64,000 nucleotides of DNA from Catonia carolina (lineage: Eukaryota; Arthropoda; Insecta; Hemiptera; Achilidae). Both the position numbers and the translations under genes were made by a program. Positions 33,713-47,229 of this stretch are shown piece by piece. How positions within the stretch are numbered: position 1 is the first letter of the stretch; each line of letters starts with the position of its first letter. The notes beneath the pieces were generated by a model. It was given only the letters and a program-made list of their open reading frames with translations, ran no database searches and was not told the origin of the DNA. The stretch is taken from positions 105,202,969 through 105,266,968 of the forward strand of contig JAQMRL010000003.1 of the NCBI GenBank assembly GCA_035578175.1, in the 5' to 3' direction.

Positions 33713-36408
33713 TTATTTTAATACACATTTGAAATCTATTTCTCACCCAAAGACAAATAGATTTCTTTAAATAAAAATTATAAATTATCTTCGGCAATTT
33801 TTATTTTGATAAAGAAGCTTTATTTTTTTGTTTTCAGTATCACTAAGTTTTTATATTTAAACCACGTCTTTTAGATTTTCAAGTCGGAATGCAATGTTAA
33901 ATTGGTTTTTAATAAGGAGCATTTGTTATCGTTCAAAGTATTTTTAATTGATGAACTTAAATTATTTGAATGTAACTTTTCTTTGCGGTTACAAAAATTC
34001 CTTTTGTAATGGACCCTGCTTAAATCAAATATTTAGAAGTAAACATCAAATTAACAGACCACATCCACTCTCTAATACAGAAAATGTCAGGATGAAATTT
34101 AACGCCTACGAAGAAAATGGAGTAGAGATCTACTGAACTAATTGAAAAAGAAATTATTTTGAAACTTAAAAACTTTCCATATTTTCTTTTTTATTGTACA
34201 GGTTTTATCAAAATTTATAATTTCACTTTTGTGTAATTGATTTTATTTGGCGTTGTTAACATTTTGTTATTACTCGTGTAAATATGATATTTTTATAAGA
34301 TTTATTTTCTTTATCATACAGTATTATTTGTTAAAACTTGTAATTTGAACCCTACTTCTTACTCTACGTTATTCTTATTGTATTTATTGATTATCCAATT
34401 TTTCTTGTGTTTGTTCTCTTAATTTTTTAAATTATGTTTTTTTTATTATTTAACTGCAGAATTAAGTATTGTTTACAAAAATCTTTGTTTTTTACTTCAC
34501 TTGTTTATCCAAAAAAATTAGTTCAACTTTTAAATATTGTATAGTTTTAAAATTTTAAGAATATGTTAATTTGATACTTAGGTTGAGAATAACACCCTGC
34601 CATTAATTTTAATCTATATAAGTGAATCAATTAATATGTTTAAATGATCCAAGTAAACATATTTAAACTAAATTCAAAACCCTTTTGCAATAATTTAAAT
34701 GACTGGTTTATTCTCTCGTTGTACCAGCAGTTAAGTAAAATAAGCAGTATAAAACAGTAAGTATAACGGTTGAATTGAAAATTAACTTTGTTAATTATCA
34801 TTAACTCTGATATTTTATTTCTCCTCTTAAGTCTTTCATAATTTCAAAATCATGCAATGAGTTTTCGTTCAGTAAATAAATGATGAAAACAATTTTCAGT
34901 TTCTTACCAGGAATCAATTTTTGGAGCTTTAATCTAGGCGTCAAGTATGATATTTACTAAGCAACCAAAAGTGTCTAAAACTAAATACTCTTTGTAAATT
35001 AAGTGTTTTATTTAGTATTATTTAAAATACTAAGTTGTTTCATTTTTGTTAAGGCTAAAGATGTTTTCACGGTTTTTATGTCAGACAAATTGTTTAATGC
35101 TTCTTTCGATTTTAATTTAATTCTTATGTGATCTATTTAATTTTAGTGACAAGATCATCCCATTTACTTGTCTCAAACCTTGTCATTTGAGTACTGCATC
35201 TGAAAAACATATAACCTTATTTTATTTCTATTTATTTTACACTGACACATGTAGAAGAAACCTCCCTGGCGTTTACATTCGTTCGCTCATTTCATTTTGC
35301 CTCTTTCTTTTTATTTGGTTTCCCTCTAATGTCTAACTGATGTTCGTAATTTTGCTTACCGTGTTTCTGTTAGAGCCCTAATGTCCCATTTCACCTTCTT
35401 CTCTTGTCTTCTTTCAGCTACTCGGATTTTTTTCAGCAGATTCTCTGATGCAACTTTAAATTTCATCTTGCTTTTTAAGAGTGAACTATTTTATAATGTA
35501 TTTTTCATCTGCGTCATTATGAAAGTTATTAAATTAAAATTATATTTCTAATTTAATGATACAAATATAATTTTAAAAAAATATTTAATTAACACTATCT
35601 GGGAAGGTAATGAGATAAGATTGCAAGTTTTTCTACATTTCATCGTTTTCTTTTGTTAAAAATCATACAGATCAAATATTTCTTTAACAAATAAATTAAA
35701 AATGCAGATTTTAACTATTTATTGTTTCATTTTTTTATATAGATCAAATTGAGGAAATGAACTTAAGCCTTATATTTTGAAACTTGTTTAGCGAAAGGTA
35801 TTAAGCTCAGTTACATGGAAACAAATTTGGAAATAGAGGGTGTTAAAATAATTAACTTCTTATGAATAAGTATGTATTAACACCAAAAATTATCGATCTC
35901 CAAGGTGGTGATAAAGTTTTCCTTATATGACTAAATGAGTTTAAATCAGTCTGAATCAATAATATTTATGAACTGTAAATAAAACAAGGTACTAAGTGCT
36001 GGAAGATTAAAAACTTTTAAATATATTTTAATTTACCAGTATTTGTGGAAAAATTTCTTGGTCAGTCTCAAACCAGATTTGGGGGAAAACTTTATTTATT
36101 TTAGACTAATAGTTTCTCATGAGGTATCGCTGGGTATTAAAGAATTTGAATCATGAGGTATAAAAGAATTTTGGTTGAAATTAAATGTAAAAGTTTATTT
36201 TAATTTAAATACAATAACCTTTAAACTAATAGCCTACTGTGTACTAATTATTTAGGATTAACTCAAAATATAATATTAGGCTATACCTGTGCCTATACGG
36301 CACAATATTTAAGCTTCTTATTGAAAAAATTATTTTACAAGGTAGATAAACCTATGCCGTGAAGAAAAGATGAAGAAAAAATACTTTGTTATTCTAAGGT
36401 GTAAACGT
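33713..36408. other. Unassigned AT-rich sequence
   Basis: 2.7 kb without a convincing frame, RNA gene or repeat shared with the rest of the window. Confidence 0.5.
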
Positions 36409-36410
36409 AA

Positions 36411-37175
36411 GATATAGTTACTCGGAGTCACGAGTTTGCCTTTGTTTTTAACGAGGGGTAAAGGGGGAAAATCATCAGTGCGAATGCGCGACTGCTTTGG
36501 TATCATTTCGCCACCGCAACAACGTAAACTATACTTAGATAACTTACAGTTTATCGCGGAATTTTTTACAGGTTAACTGTACGAATAGGCTATAGGGTAA
36601 CTGTTTGTTACCGTAAACGGAAATGTCGGTTTCTCGAAAACGCGGTCGAACTGTTCATAGTGCTGAACGAAATATAATATGTAATGTAATAAAATGCTGT
36701 GAAGTTGAAGCTAAACAAAAATACCTTTCCGTGTCTCTTAACAAAAGCCGTGAGCGGGAGCCTAACTATTGTGATGTTTCTCTTCCCACAATTCAAAAGA
36801 AAAAGACGGAAGTTAAAGACAGTGAAGCAGATAATTCTTTCTCAGTTTTTTTGACACCTGGTAAAAAAAGAAACTGTTATCAATAATAAAGTGATGCCGG
36901 CATGTGAAACGTTTATGCCGGTTTTGAAAGAAAGGCTAAATTTTAGTTGGAAACTTTGTACGTTAAGAAAATTTTTAAAGGAAATTGGGTTTAAGTGGGA
37001 AAAGTGTCAGTCACAACAAAGTATATTAATTGAAAGGCAACATATGGTTAACTAACTATGCAATTGCACGGTAGTAAACTATTGGGTCTCACTGCTGAGG
37101 TTGGCAAGTGGCAGATTTCTCTTCCCTTCCTCACAGCCCATCCGTAAGCAAAAGGCATTCTCGTGACGCACTATC
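36411..37175 (+). mobile_element. Mariner-like element with broken transposase
   Basis: Same family as 14249-15090. Both ends carry the TAGTTACTCGGAGTCACG / CGTGACGCACTATC type inverted repeat. Inside, the first 87 residues of a transposase-like protein are open and a further piece is readable after a stop. It is a deletion derivative that lacks the DDE catalytic core. Confidence 0.6.
36623..37065 (+). pseudogene. Transposase N-terminal remnant
   Basis: An 87-residue frame (MSVSRKRGRTVHSAERNI, NYCDVSLPTIQKKK, FLTPGKKRN) is followed, after a stop and a shift, by LRKFLKEIGFKWEKCQSQQS and LIERQHMV. This order resembles the DNA-binding N-terminus of a transposase family common in insect genomes that I would place near Tc1/mariner. 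No catalytic aspartates remain. Confidence 0.55.
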
Positions 37176-38870
37176 TTTTTATTGTTTAGGTCATCAGCCA
37201 AAAGCCTGGTTTAAACCTGTAGAGGTTTTACTAAGTAAAACGAGAAGTGAGGTGGTTTACAACTGCCTTCCTCACTGTGAAAAAGTACGCTTATCAGCAT
37301 GCCGGGCCCTCTGAAAAGCACATATTTTCCACTCTGCAAATGACACCTTCACTTCATTCACCACAAAGTCTGGCTGTATAATGAAATTCATTTCTTTCAG
37401 AGGAGTCAATTCTGATTAATGTATTTTACACATCTGTCTCTTCTGTTCTTAAATGATTCAGTCGTTTAATTGGCTGACCATGTGATGAGAAACAGAACTA
37501 TTTATTTTAGCCCTGCAACTAACATCACTATTTATAATAGTGTGGAAACATTAGTGTGCAAATATTGAGCTATTTCACTCGCAAGTTCAATGTCCATAAT
37601 TTGGTTCCTTGGTAAGGACTTGAGATGTTTTCATTTTTCACAGTGTCACACTTTCCCATCATAAACGTATTTTTCAATACTGTATTTCTAGTATCATGGT
37701 TCAATCAAACCAATCCAAGCAAACCAAAATTGGCAAGACCAACCTTTGTATCGTGAAATCGCTTAATTTGATTAACCTCTGTTAATCGCTATCCTATCCT
37801 AATAGATTATAGTGAGATATTTGATATAAAATGCGTCAATAAAGTTTTTTATATACATTTTAAAAATGAAGTAGTTCTGTATTAATTAAATACTGAATAA
37901 ATATAAGAAACCGTTTTTAAACTAATTGATGTATTTATTGAGTACGAATAAGCTAGTTCTATTAATAACATGAATTTAAATCGTGACAAATCATTTAAAA
38001 CTCAGATAATTCACTACGTTATCGTAAACCAATACTTTTGTAGGTACACATTACTAATGAGGCTAAATCAATGTATTATAAACATGTTAGAGTAAATCAA
38101 ACTTATCACGTTTGATTGCTACTAAATTAAACGGAAAATATTCTAATTTTAAACAGTTAACACAAACAGTTGCAAATGACGAAGCAGATGATGTAACTAT
38201 AAATTATAATAGGTTCTAATTTTCTAAATCAATTTCAAAAACTGAATAGTTATTTACTGTTTAATTTTATGTAATTTTTGTTTGCATTAAGCTGTAATTC
38301 TGTTTAGATGAAAGCTTACACAAAAAAAGCAATACATGAGATAATCAGAAATACCTATTGTTTAGAATAGATTAATTAATTTTAGTAATTTACATGCGAA
38401 CGATTTACACTAATTAAAAACTTAGCTTAATTACTTTATTTCTTCAAACAATATATTGTTCAAAAGTAATTTAATAAGTCGTTAATAAAATATTATATCA
38501 ATTACAAAATATTCAATGAAAATGTTGCGTATTAAAAAGGGTAAACAAATTACAAAATTAATAGATTTGTCTAAACACAGTGTCTTTACAGCAGCCTTGG
38601 GGGTATTGTATCAAAAACATACACAGAATTGCCTTCTAGTCCTTGTTAGTAACTGGGTCGTGGGCCTACATATTATATTGTCAAGGGGTTTCCTTATAGA
38701 AGATTAATGATGATTGGTTAATATCCTTATAAGGAAATTAATTTTCAATACTAAGTATTTACTACGCGTTAATATAATGATTTAAACTAAGCCAAGTCTT
38801 GAGAAAATTTGTGGTTACGATCAGTGAAAAACTTCCTTGAGTAATTGTTTTTTAATTTTAAGACGTCACT
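37176..38870. other. Unassigned AT-rich sequence
   Basis: No convincing frame, RNA or repeat. Confidence 0.5.
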
Positions 38871-38875
38871 TCCGG

Positions 38876-39013
38876 GGCGTAGTGGTTAACGTACTGGCCA
38901 ACAAAAAGGACATCCCTGTTTCGATTCTTGGCTTTGATCTGGAAATTATTGCAAGTTCAAACCCAACATTCCAGTTCCATAACCCACCATAGTCGTTAAT
39001 GACCAAGCTGTTA
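38876..39013 (+). repeat. SINE-D copy
   Basis: CTTCCGGGGCGTAGTGGTTAA (A-box-like) and CTGTTTCGATTCTTGG (B-box-like) followed by GATCTGGAAATTATTGC and GTCGTTAATGACCAAGCTGTT, as in the copy at 24475. Confidence 0.6.
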
Positions 39014-39752
39014 AAAGGGGAGACTGTATTTTGTACCCCGCCAATGTTAATTTGCTATTTTTTGGTATACTGTATTTTTCATAGGATTGGTGAAAGATAA
39101 AAAAATCAAACTTAACGCACTTATAGTTGTAGGGTGGTTCTAGCTACTGACATTTTTTTCAATTTAATCTGTTGAACCATAAAATTTTTAAAAGAATAAC
39201 GAATAATATCAAGTTTTGATAATTTTTTCTACGTTTTCTTGCATAAATTACTCATTTTTTGAGCACCTGAGAAAGTAAAAACAATGTCAGTGAATGTCCA
39301 TGTACATGATTATTTACTGGTAAAATTGTCAGCCTGGTAGGTTAAATGATTTCTGAGAAAAACGGACCTAAGAGGTAAAAATCTAAATTTATGGGAAAAG
39401 GCACGAATAAAAAAACAAAATGTACACAAATAAGTTTAATTCCCCATCAACAGTAGGTTAGAAAGCTGTACTAACAGCGGAGAATATTAAAAATAGTGAA
39501 ACAGATATTTAAAAAAAACTAAAATTCTGTTTGCACAAGCAATATAAAAATATGAAAAATTTTGTTTTTGGCCACATGTTCATTCTTTAGGATAAACCTG
39601 GTCAAAAACTTAAATTTTTTTCATTAAAATAATTTTTTTGTCGTAATTTAATGTTTTTGTGGTAGATCTAGGTCTAAACTATTGAAAAACATAAAAAACC
39701 GAAAATTAAAATTTCAGTCAAAACTATCATACAGTCTCCCCTTAATACGACT
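39014..39752 (+). repeat. Terminal-inverted-repeat element flanked by TTAA
   Basis: The left end TTAAAAGGGGAGACTGTAT is mirrored by ATACAGTCTCCCCTTAA at about 39731-39748. TTAA at both ends suits a piggyBac-type target, but the inverted repeat does not start with the C-run usual for piggyBac. No transposase is visible. Confidence 0.45.
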
Positions 39753-41274
39753 TTTAAGACAATAAAATAATTTTTATTCTCTCAAGATTTACAACTTGTC
39801 TTAAACCGTACATGAATATTGTTTTCCTATTTTTAATAAAATCCATCTACCCTCTGATATTTATAGAAGAGTCAATATATTTGTAAAAATTAAATCGGTA
39901 TAACATAGTCACTTTTAAAAGAAGACCTCTTTTTAAGGGGACTGTAACTGCCTGTATAAATATATGTTAAGTTTTCGCAACTTTTGTCAAAAACCATAAA
40001 AAGAGAATCTTAATTTTCTTTCAAACTGAACTTCAAACTTTTATTTACTTCCGCACAGGAGCTTTATTTTGAATAAAGTATTAAACATTTTTTATTAATT
40101 TTTATAAAAAGTAAAAACAATTCCGAGAAAAAAATCGTCAAATATTTTCTATGGTAAATTTTTAAATAATCTTGCGTGTGAAATTAGCTCATTATAGAAT
40201 GTTGAAAATTTCATACTAACCGTCCTAAGAAAATTTGCATCAACTTTCAAAAATCATGATTTGCCGCAAATTGACTTTAAATTGTAAGTGTAGAAGTTAT
40301 ACGTTTTTAATAACGTCCAGTGGTTTAAGATGGTTAGTTTGGATCCTCGTCCTCACGATATAAATCTTAAAGTTGTTTTCTTTTTAAACATCTATTTTTC
40401 CGTATTTGATTTACAGATTCAGACAATTTTCTTTCGGCGTCTTTTATTCGTCCTAAATCCAGTCGTTTCATTGCATGAAGCATGTTTTTTCACGTTTCAG
40501 CTCCAGTTCTTCGTGCAATAATATAATGTTTATATTCGTAAAAATTGCACTACCACCATAAATAATAGATCAAATCACTCAAAATACTATGCAGTTTCAT
40601 TTTATGAAAAAAAAACAAAAACTTGATAAAAATTATTTTTTTCAGTTACGAGCTTCTCACATCTGCAGGGCTACAGTTTGATATTCAATGTAATGAGACT
40701 AAATTTTTAAAAAAATTTAATAAACTTTTCCAATAAATTTATGACCAAATTATTATCATGAGATTCAAGCCGTTTTCGTGCGCTGAACTAAAATCTGAGC
40801 TATTTCTTTAACTGATAAAATAGTATCTTTGTTACTAATATGTTGTTCCTCATGTATTACGACGTATTTGTTAGATCGTAGAGAAACTTTATTGTAGACG
40901 TTGAATAATTTGAATACTTATGTTATTAGATGACCCCTGTAACTGGACACATCAGGTCTAGACTAGTTATGTAACAAATTTATGAATTAAAGATTTTTTT
41001 TAAATTGATTACTTTGATTTACGTTCGACAGGATAAAAAAAATTGTTTAAATTTTAAGTCTAGCTGTTTCTGTTTCTGCTGTTCCACAATAGACGACTGT
41101 CTAAATTTAATTCGAGATTTGTGAACAAATTACATGTAAAATATTTCTTTCTTAAATAACTAAGTAAATCCTCTATACGGAATTTGAACTTTCTAGGAGT
41201 ATCATTGTTCAGATTTTAATGGTCATTAGCATTTCAATTATTAATTGTTTTTATATATATTCATAATATATTCA
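39753..41274. other. Unassigned AT-rich sequence
   Basis: A phrase like the end of the preceding element (TTAAGGGGACTGTAACTG) recurs near 39935. Nothing else is recognised. Confidence 0.45.
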
Positions 41275-41710
41275 TGCGATGATTTACAGCCCCAGCCGTA
41301 TCTCGCTTCCTAAGCATCACCTCTCTTTGTCTTGCCAGTCACCATCAGAAGCCGCCGCAAAGACATTGCTCCTGCACATCAGAAAACACGTCACCTCCGG
41401 CCTACCCCTCCTTTTTTTACCTGCTGGCTTTCACTTCCATACCCTCTTTGACCACTTACCATCCTCCATCCTCTGTAAATGACCAAACCATTTTAATTGG
41501 TCCCGCAAAATGGTATACATATTTCATTGAATACCAATTCTGCTCCTTATATTCGGAGTTCGGAATTAGATCGTGGCGCGACACACCACAGCTCCGCCTC
41601 CAGAAATCCAACTCCGCAGCTTTTAGGCAATTATTTTGCCTCTTAGTCAATACTTGCACTTCCGCACCGTAGGTACACACACTCTTCAGGACAACTTGAT
41701 AAATATTAAT
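41275..41710 (-). pseudogene. LINE polyprotein C-terminal remnant
   Basis: The minus strand reads YGAEVQVLTKRQNNCLKAAE, DFWRRSCGVSRHDLIPNSEY, then after a shift LKWFGHLQRMEDG and KKRRGRPEV. This is the tail of a LINE reverse transcriptase, from a different family than 11319-13633. Stops and shifts are frequent. Confidence 0.6.
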
Positions 41711-43519
41711 CTTCGTCTACTTCCATAAATTATCATTCCAAAGAACAGAATGTAACTGCTTTATAACCCTTCGCCCTTACGAAATCTTGCGTTTACTTCC
41801 GCTGCACTTGTTCCACTTCTATCAAAGATTACTCCCAAGTATTTACAAAATTCACAGCTTTTCACTACTCCTGTACCTAGCTGAATATTATTTTCACATT
41901 ATTAATTGTTTAACTTTTGTCATTTTTAACATATTTTATTTTAATTCAACTGGTTTCAGAAAAGCTTTGTTCTGTGAGCAGCAGAGCCTACTTAGATGAG
42001 ACCGTTATTAAAATTCAAAATAAAGCATTTTCTAAATGTTTAGTTTTTTGAGAATTATTTATTTCTTCTTGTGTTACATCAAATGAAGAATAAATTTTTT
42101 TATCATTAAAAATGACCAGAAAACATAAAATATAATAAATTATAAAACTTCAGATAACAATAATAATTAAATACAAAAATCAAAACATATCATCAGTATT
42201 AAATAAATCAATGTTACCCAATTTCATTATTTTCCAGAACGAAATAATGAAATGTGGTTCCTGCACTGAAAATATCCTTTGAAATTAAATCCCTTTGAAT
42301 TGCTTATTTGATAGGCTTTTTTCGACGGAATAAGTTACTGTTTATTTTCACGTTGAAATGCTAAATATAAATTGCAAATATTCAAGCTTTGAAACTGGTA
42401 TATCATCAAAAATGTGTTTATCTTTTTTCTCCTTTTTCCTCTTAGTTTATTTTTTCTTTGATATCTTTCTTTCTCTCGCATAACACTTAGACTATTAAAG
42501 GTCTTCTACTACTAGTTTTCCAAAGTTAATGACGTTTGCTTTACTTATGTAGAAATGTTATTTTGTTTTTAAATTCTCTCCCTGCTATCCTGCCAACTGT
42601 CATACTCTCCAACATGGCTTTAGGATTCATTTAAATTGATCAATAGTTACACACTGCATCTTTTTTCGGTTCTACATTCTATGCTATGTAAAATACATGC
42701 TACATGCTATGTAAAATACTAAAAATTATACTCGTCTGGCGGTAAGTTATTTAAAACACAGTTGTTTAAAACTTATGGCAAAAGATATGTGAAAGTCCGA
42801 CATTGGAAGAATTTGACGTGTTTAATTTCTTTTTTCAGGTAAAAAAATCTTAAGAATATGAGATTAATACATGCAAGATTGATAATCCCTATATTGTAAA
42901 AAAATTGAAAAATTCTTGACATTTCTTCATTGGTAGGTAAGCCAGTTTCTGAAAAACCAACTTGGACATATTTGCTTGTTCCTTCAACTAAATCCTTTGA
43001 AAGAAATTAAATTACGGCTTCTTCCATAGTGTCGTAACAGAGTGGGGTACAAAAAATTGTCTGATTCAATGTCTATAACAGGTCTGGAATATCTTTTTAT
43101 ACATTAATACCCCAATTATTACTGTTCCAAAAGGCATTTTAATCGACATTGGTCAAGAGCCTTTAATATTATACTACTAACTAAAGAAATCGTAGAAGGG
43201 GACCAGGACGCAGAAGAATTTCATGGTTGGCCAACTTGAGGGTATGGTTTAACAAAACTCACATGAACTTTTTCGAATAGCTACCAGTAAGGTAAGCATT
43301 GTCATGATGTTCGCCAACCTTCGGAACGGAGAGGCACTCTGAGAAGAGAGAACTAAAGAAATATCTATACTACCATACAAAATTTAAATGAGATCTAATT
43401 TTCTTTACTTACAGATTTATTTTAGACCATAAAAAATAGCTTTAGATATTTCTAGAAGATTTTTATGTAGCCTACACGCATCCACTGTAAGCGTTACTCC
43501 TTTCTTACATACATCTGGT
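41711..43519. other. Unassigned sequence
   Basis: Positions 41711-41900 may continue the LINE remnant upstream but are too decayed to read. The remainder is AT-rich with nothing recognised. Confidence 0.45.
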
Positions 43520-44560
43520 ATTCTGCTTTTGTTCTTTTTGGAATCCCTTTAGTCAGTAATCAGTTGTCTGTAATTGATTTAGTTAATTGTGTTTTCCCTG
43601 TTTGTACCAACTGTCCAAATATTCTTTCTGGTTTACTGAAACCACTTATTTGACATCAAAGATATGTTCCGTAGTGTCTTGAAATTTTGATTTGTCAACT
43701 GTTTATCATTCATTCTGCACAAGTGTCCGTAGAACTTTGATCTTCATTTTTTTATCATTTTTGTACAGTTCTTCTCTTCCTCATAATTTCTCCTGTCTGT
43801 CTACTATCTTTGAACCCATTCATTCTTTCAAGGGTCTTTCTCCCAAATTAATTTGCTTCCATTAGAGCAACCTTTCCAATCATTCTAAGTTGTTTACTTG
43901 CATTCAGATATGCAGTTTTCATCAAAAGATTATAATATATCATCTTGGCTTGTCACAAATGTTTTCTTTTAAAACAGGTTGTAACCCACCGGGTTGGTCT
44001 AGAGGTAAAGTCGTCACCAAAACAGCTGATTTTCGGAGACGAAGGTTCCTGGTTCAAATCCTAGTAAAGGTAGTTACTTTTATACGGATTTGAATACTGG
44101 GCAGTGGTTGCCGGTGTACTTTGATGGTTGGGGTTCAATTAACCATACTCTCTCAGGAGTGGCCGACCTGGGTCTGTACAAGACTACACCTCATTTACAC
44201 GTCATACACATCATCCTCATCTCATTGGGTTATGGGGTTGCTTATTGTTCTGAATTGAACAGATTACAACGTACACATATTAGGAATTTAAAAAAAACAG
44301 GTTGTAAGCTTTTTGAAATGCAGCGTCCATTTCCTCTGTTGTAGTTTTCTTTCTTTTCACTGACCTTCGGCTACATAATCTCGCCAATATACTTGAAGGT
44401 TTTACCTTTTCCAATTTTTCCGTGTTTTGACTTCAAGTGACACGGAGTTGTTCTTATATTCGTTATCTATTTAATTTTTCGAAGGAAATCTGTAGTCCTG
44501 CTTTTTCTACTTTTTCTTTTTATATTTTTTACTTTTGATTTGTTTCATCATTATTTCCGA
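43520..44560 (-). pseudogene. Decayed LINE reverse-transcriptase remnant interrupted by a SINE
   Basis: Minus-strand pieces in several frames read EKAGLQISFEKL and KTFKYIGEIM (44,560-44,310), then, after the SINE-A insertion, GKVALMEANKLGRKTLERM and RIFGQLVQTGKTQLTKSI (43,970-43,520). These resemble the region after the catalytic RT box and the C-terminal tail of RTE-like elements. Many stops: an old copy. Confidence 0.45.
43985..44293 (+). repeat. SINE-A, full-length copy with 14-bp target duplication
   Basis: Starts CCCACCGGGTTGGTCTAGAG and ends ACACATATTAGGAATTTAAA. AAAACAGGTTGTAA stands at 43971-43984 and 44294-44307. The best-preserved copy of the family. Confidence 0.85.
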
Positions 44561-45290
44561 TTTCCTTAAAAGATACATATAATTATTAAAAGATAAAGGA
44601 AAACAAATGCGCTGGTATTAATACTTTTGATAGAGAATATACTGTTTTAACGTTGAACTCTTTCAAGTTGATGTAACACGACTAGCAAAATAATTTATAA
44701 TAATCGAACACCACAATTAAGTTGATTTAGAATTGTACCAGCTAAATTATATTTTATTTAACCGTCTAATGCCGTGTAATGGGAGTAATTTAATTTACTC
44801 AGTTATGAATATTTGCATAACTAGATTGCGAAATTTGTTGTCATATTTGAATTTGATAAATCACTCCTTAACATAAATGTCACAGTTATTTAATCATAAA
44901 CTAAATTCATGACGTGTTACACATCACACATTACTATTGAGTATCAACTAAAGCAAAACCTAGACTGTCTGTTAACTTAATGTTGAACAGGATAACTCAG
45001 AAATTTGGTTGTTCTTGGTTAACTTACAAACTGAAATAGGAAAAATGATAGAGTAAATTCTGCAATATTTTAAAAATTAATTCGTCTCTTGACTAAAGAC
45101 AAAATTCAACCCTTAAGAATTATAATATTGCAATTATTAAGTTATTTTAATGGTAACCCCATTTTAAAATAAATTGTTTTTAAATATCTTTCAGGTTATA
45201 ATAATTGTATAAATAGATGATGCCAGCTCAAAATAGTGAGTGGACAAATTACAACTTTATTTTTTTATAAGTAATTTCACTCTTATATTT
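44561..45290. other. Unassigned AT-rich sequence
   Basis: Nothing recognised on either strand. Confidence 0.5.
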
Positions 45291-45720
45291 CGGAATTGGT
45301 TGGGGAGTTCTGCTATCTAGGGAGTAAAATAACAAAGGATGGTAGAAGCACAAGTGATATCGAAAGTAGAATTGCTCAAGCTAGAAAAGCCTTTGAAATG
45401 AAACACAGCTTACTGACTGCAAACTTGACTTACAGATTAAGAAAATTTCTTAAAACACTATGTTTGGAATGTAGCATTATACAGGAGTGAAACGTGGGTG
45501 GTAGGGGCTGTAGAAAGGAAGAGGATAGACGCTTTTAAAATGTAGTGTTATAGAAAAATGTTAAAGATTAGGTGGCTGAACAAAATAAGTAATTTAATGG
45601 TTCTTAGGCGAGTGGATGAAAAAAGTATATGAAAGCATATTACTAGAAGAAGGATTGGCCAGTTGGGTATATCTTAAGACATCTGTAATACTGAGGGACA
45701 TAGTGTCCAAACATAGTGTT
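45291..45720 (+). pseudogene. LINE reverse-transcriptase remnant (post-catalytic region)
   Basis: VGEFCYLGSKITKDGRSTSD and IESRIAQARKAFEMKHSLL are open from 45296, then after a frameshift LYRSETWVVGAVERKRIDAF and YRKMLKIRWLNKISN. This is the usual order after the YADD box in LINE polyproteins. Frameshifts and stops are present, so it is a relic. Confidence 0.7.
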
Positions 45721-45869
45721 TTAAGAAATTTTCTTAATCTGTAAGTCAAGTTTGCAGTCAGTAAATTGTAGGGGAGGCAAAGGTTAGAATATTATATAAA
45801 ACTAATTACAAAAGACGTAGGGTGTTACAGGTATGTAGATATGAAACGACTTGTGCACGATAGAACAGC

Positions 45870-46415
45870 TTGGAGAACTGCATCAAACCAGTCGAGAGAC
45901 TGATGACAAAAAATATTTCGGAACAGATATCCCACTTTCAGTATCTAGGTTGCAACATTAAATACCAGCAGGATAAAGATGCTTACAATAAGATGCACCG
46001 GTTTCAGCAAATATGCGGAACTATCCACTTAACCTTAAAAAATAGCACCAACAAAAACACGAGGTTGAGATTTTATAAAACAACATCAGTGCCGACCCTA
46101 CTCGATGGCAATGAAACTTTGGGTGCTACTAAAGCGAGATGAGAGTAGATTACAAGCATCTGAAATGAAATTTCTTCGACGTACGTATGGATGTAATAGA
46201 GAAGATCGCTACAGGAATACCGAAATAAGGAAAGAACTCTAAACCACAGGGTTTCTCAGAACAGAATGCAGCGGTTGGAGAATGTGAACAGAATGAGGGA
46301 GGATAGGGTAGCTAAGCAATCAGTTGGCTATAAACCGGAGAGAATAAACCGGAGGACGCCCGAGAAAGAGATAGGCAGATTCAAGAGATTCGGAAAAGGC
46401 AGAAGAAGAAGAAGA
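45870..46415 (+). pseudogene. 5'-truncated LINE copy related to the 11.3-13.6 kb element
   Basis: SEQISHFQYLGCNIKYQQDK, MHRFQQICGTIHLTLKNSTN and RLRFYKTTSVPTLLDGNE align by eye with the C-terminal third of the frame at 11319-13633. After a shift it continues to a GRPRK-like end and a long (GAA)n tail near 46400-46420. Confidence 0.75.
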
Positions 46416-46420
46416 AGAAA

Positions 46421-47229
46421 AGTTTCTCTCTTATGTTAATTTTCAAGCTGACTATCATGTGATAGCCATTTATGGAAATCTTCAACATGGAAACACTTGA
46501 ATATCTCAATGAAATTCTTTTAGAGCTCGCTGGCGTAGGAACATTACATTACATAGTCAATCTCCCTCTAAAATTTTAACTACAACGCCAAAATAAAAAT
46601 TAATGAAAAATATTATAGAATTAATAATCCTGATAACTTTTGCTTTAGTTTGGAACATTGATATTAGGAAAATGTACTCCTATGAAATATAAAGAATTGT
46701 TTTTGTAATTTTATTATAAATTTCACCAGTTGTAGGTGTGACCATAAAACAACAGTTTAAAAAAACTCATGGGTAAAGCAGTATAAATTAGAAGACGGCA
46801 AAAATCTTTAAAATATAATTTATTACTTTTTGTATGACTTTTCTAGACGGCTGAAAGTGAGTAACCTAGTTGAGGTTAAGGCCAGTAGGGCTATTGTCTA
46901 AGAGAATCTAAATAGACCCTAGGTTTCTTTCAAGGACAAACATCTAAAGTTCATCGGCTTACGGAGTTATTGGGAAACTTCACCGGTTTTTATCTGTAAC
47001 ACCAGGCAGGGACTGAGTGCTACCATCCGGGCCAGATAGACCCAGGTTGTTTAACAAGGTTGCTCGTCCTGTTTCTTCCTTGCTCTCACTTATAAAAAAG
47101 GACTCCAGGTATGCAACCGGCTGTATTAAATTACACCGTTGAAGGTGATTGAAGCGTACAGTGGAAAAACCAATAGTCTTGGAAGCTGGATGGCGTAACA
47201 GGCCATCACTTCACTAAAAAAAAAAAAAG
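46421..47229 (+). other. Unassigned sequence ending in a poly(A) run
   Basis: 46421-46840 is AT-rich. 46841-47229 is more mixed in composition and ends in CACTAAAAAAAAAAAAA, like a retroposed 3' end, but I cannot read a protein or name the family. Confidence 0.3.
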
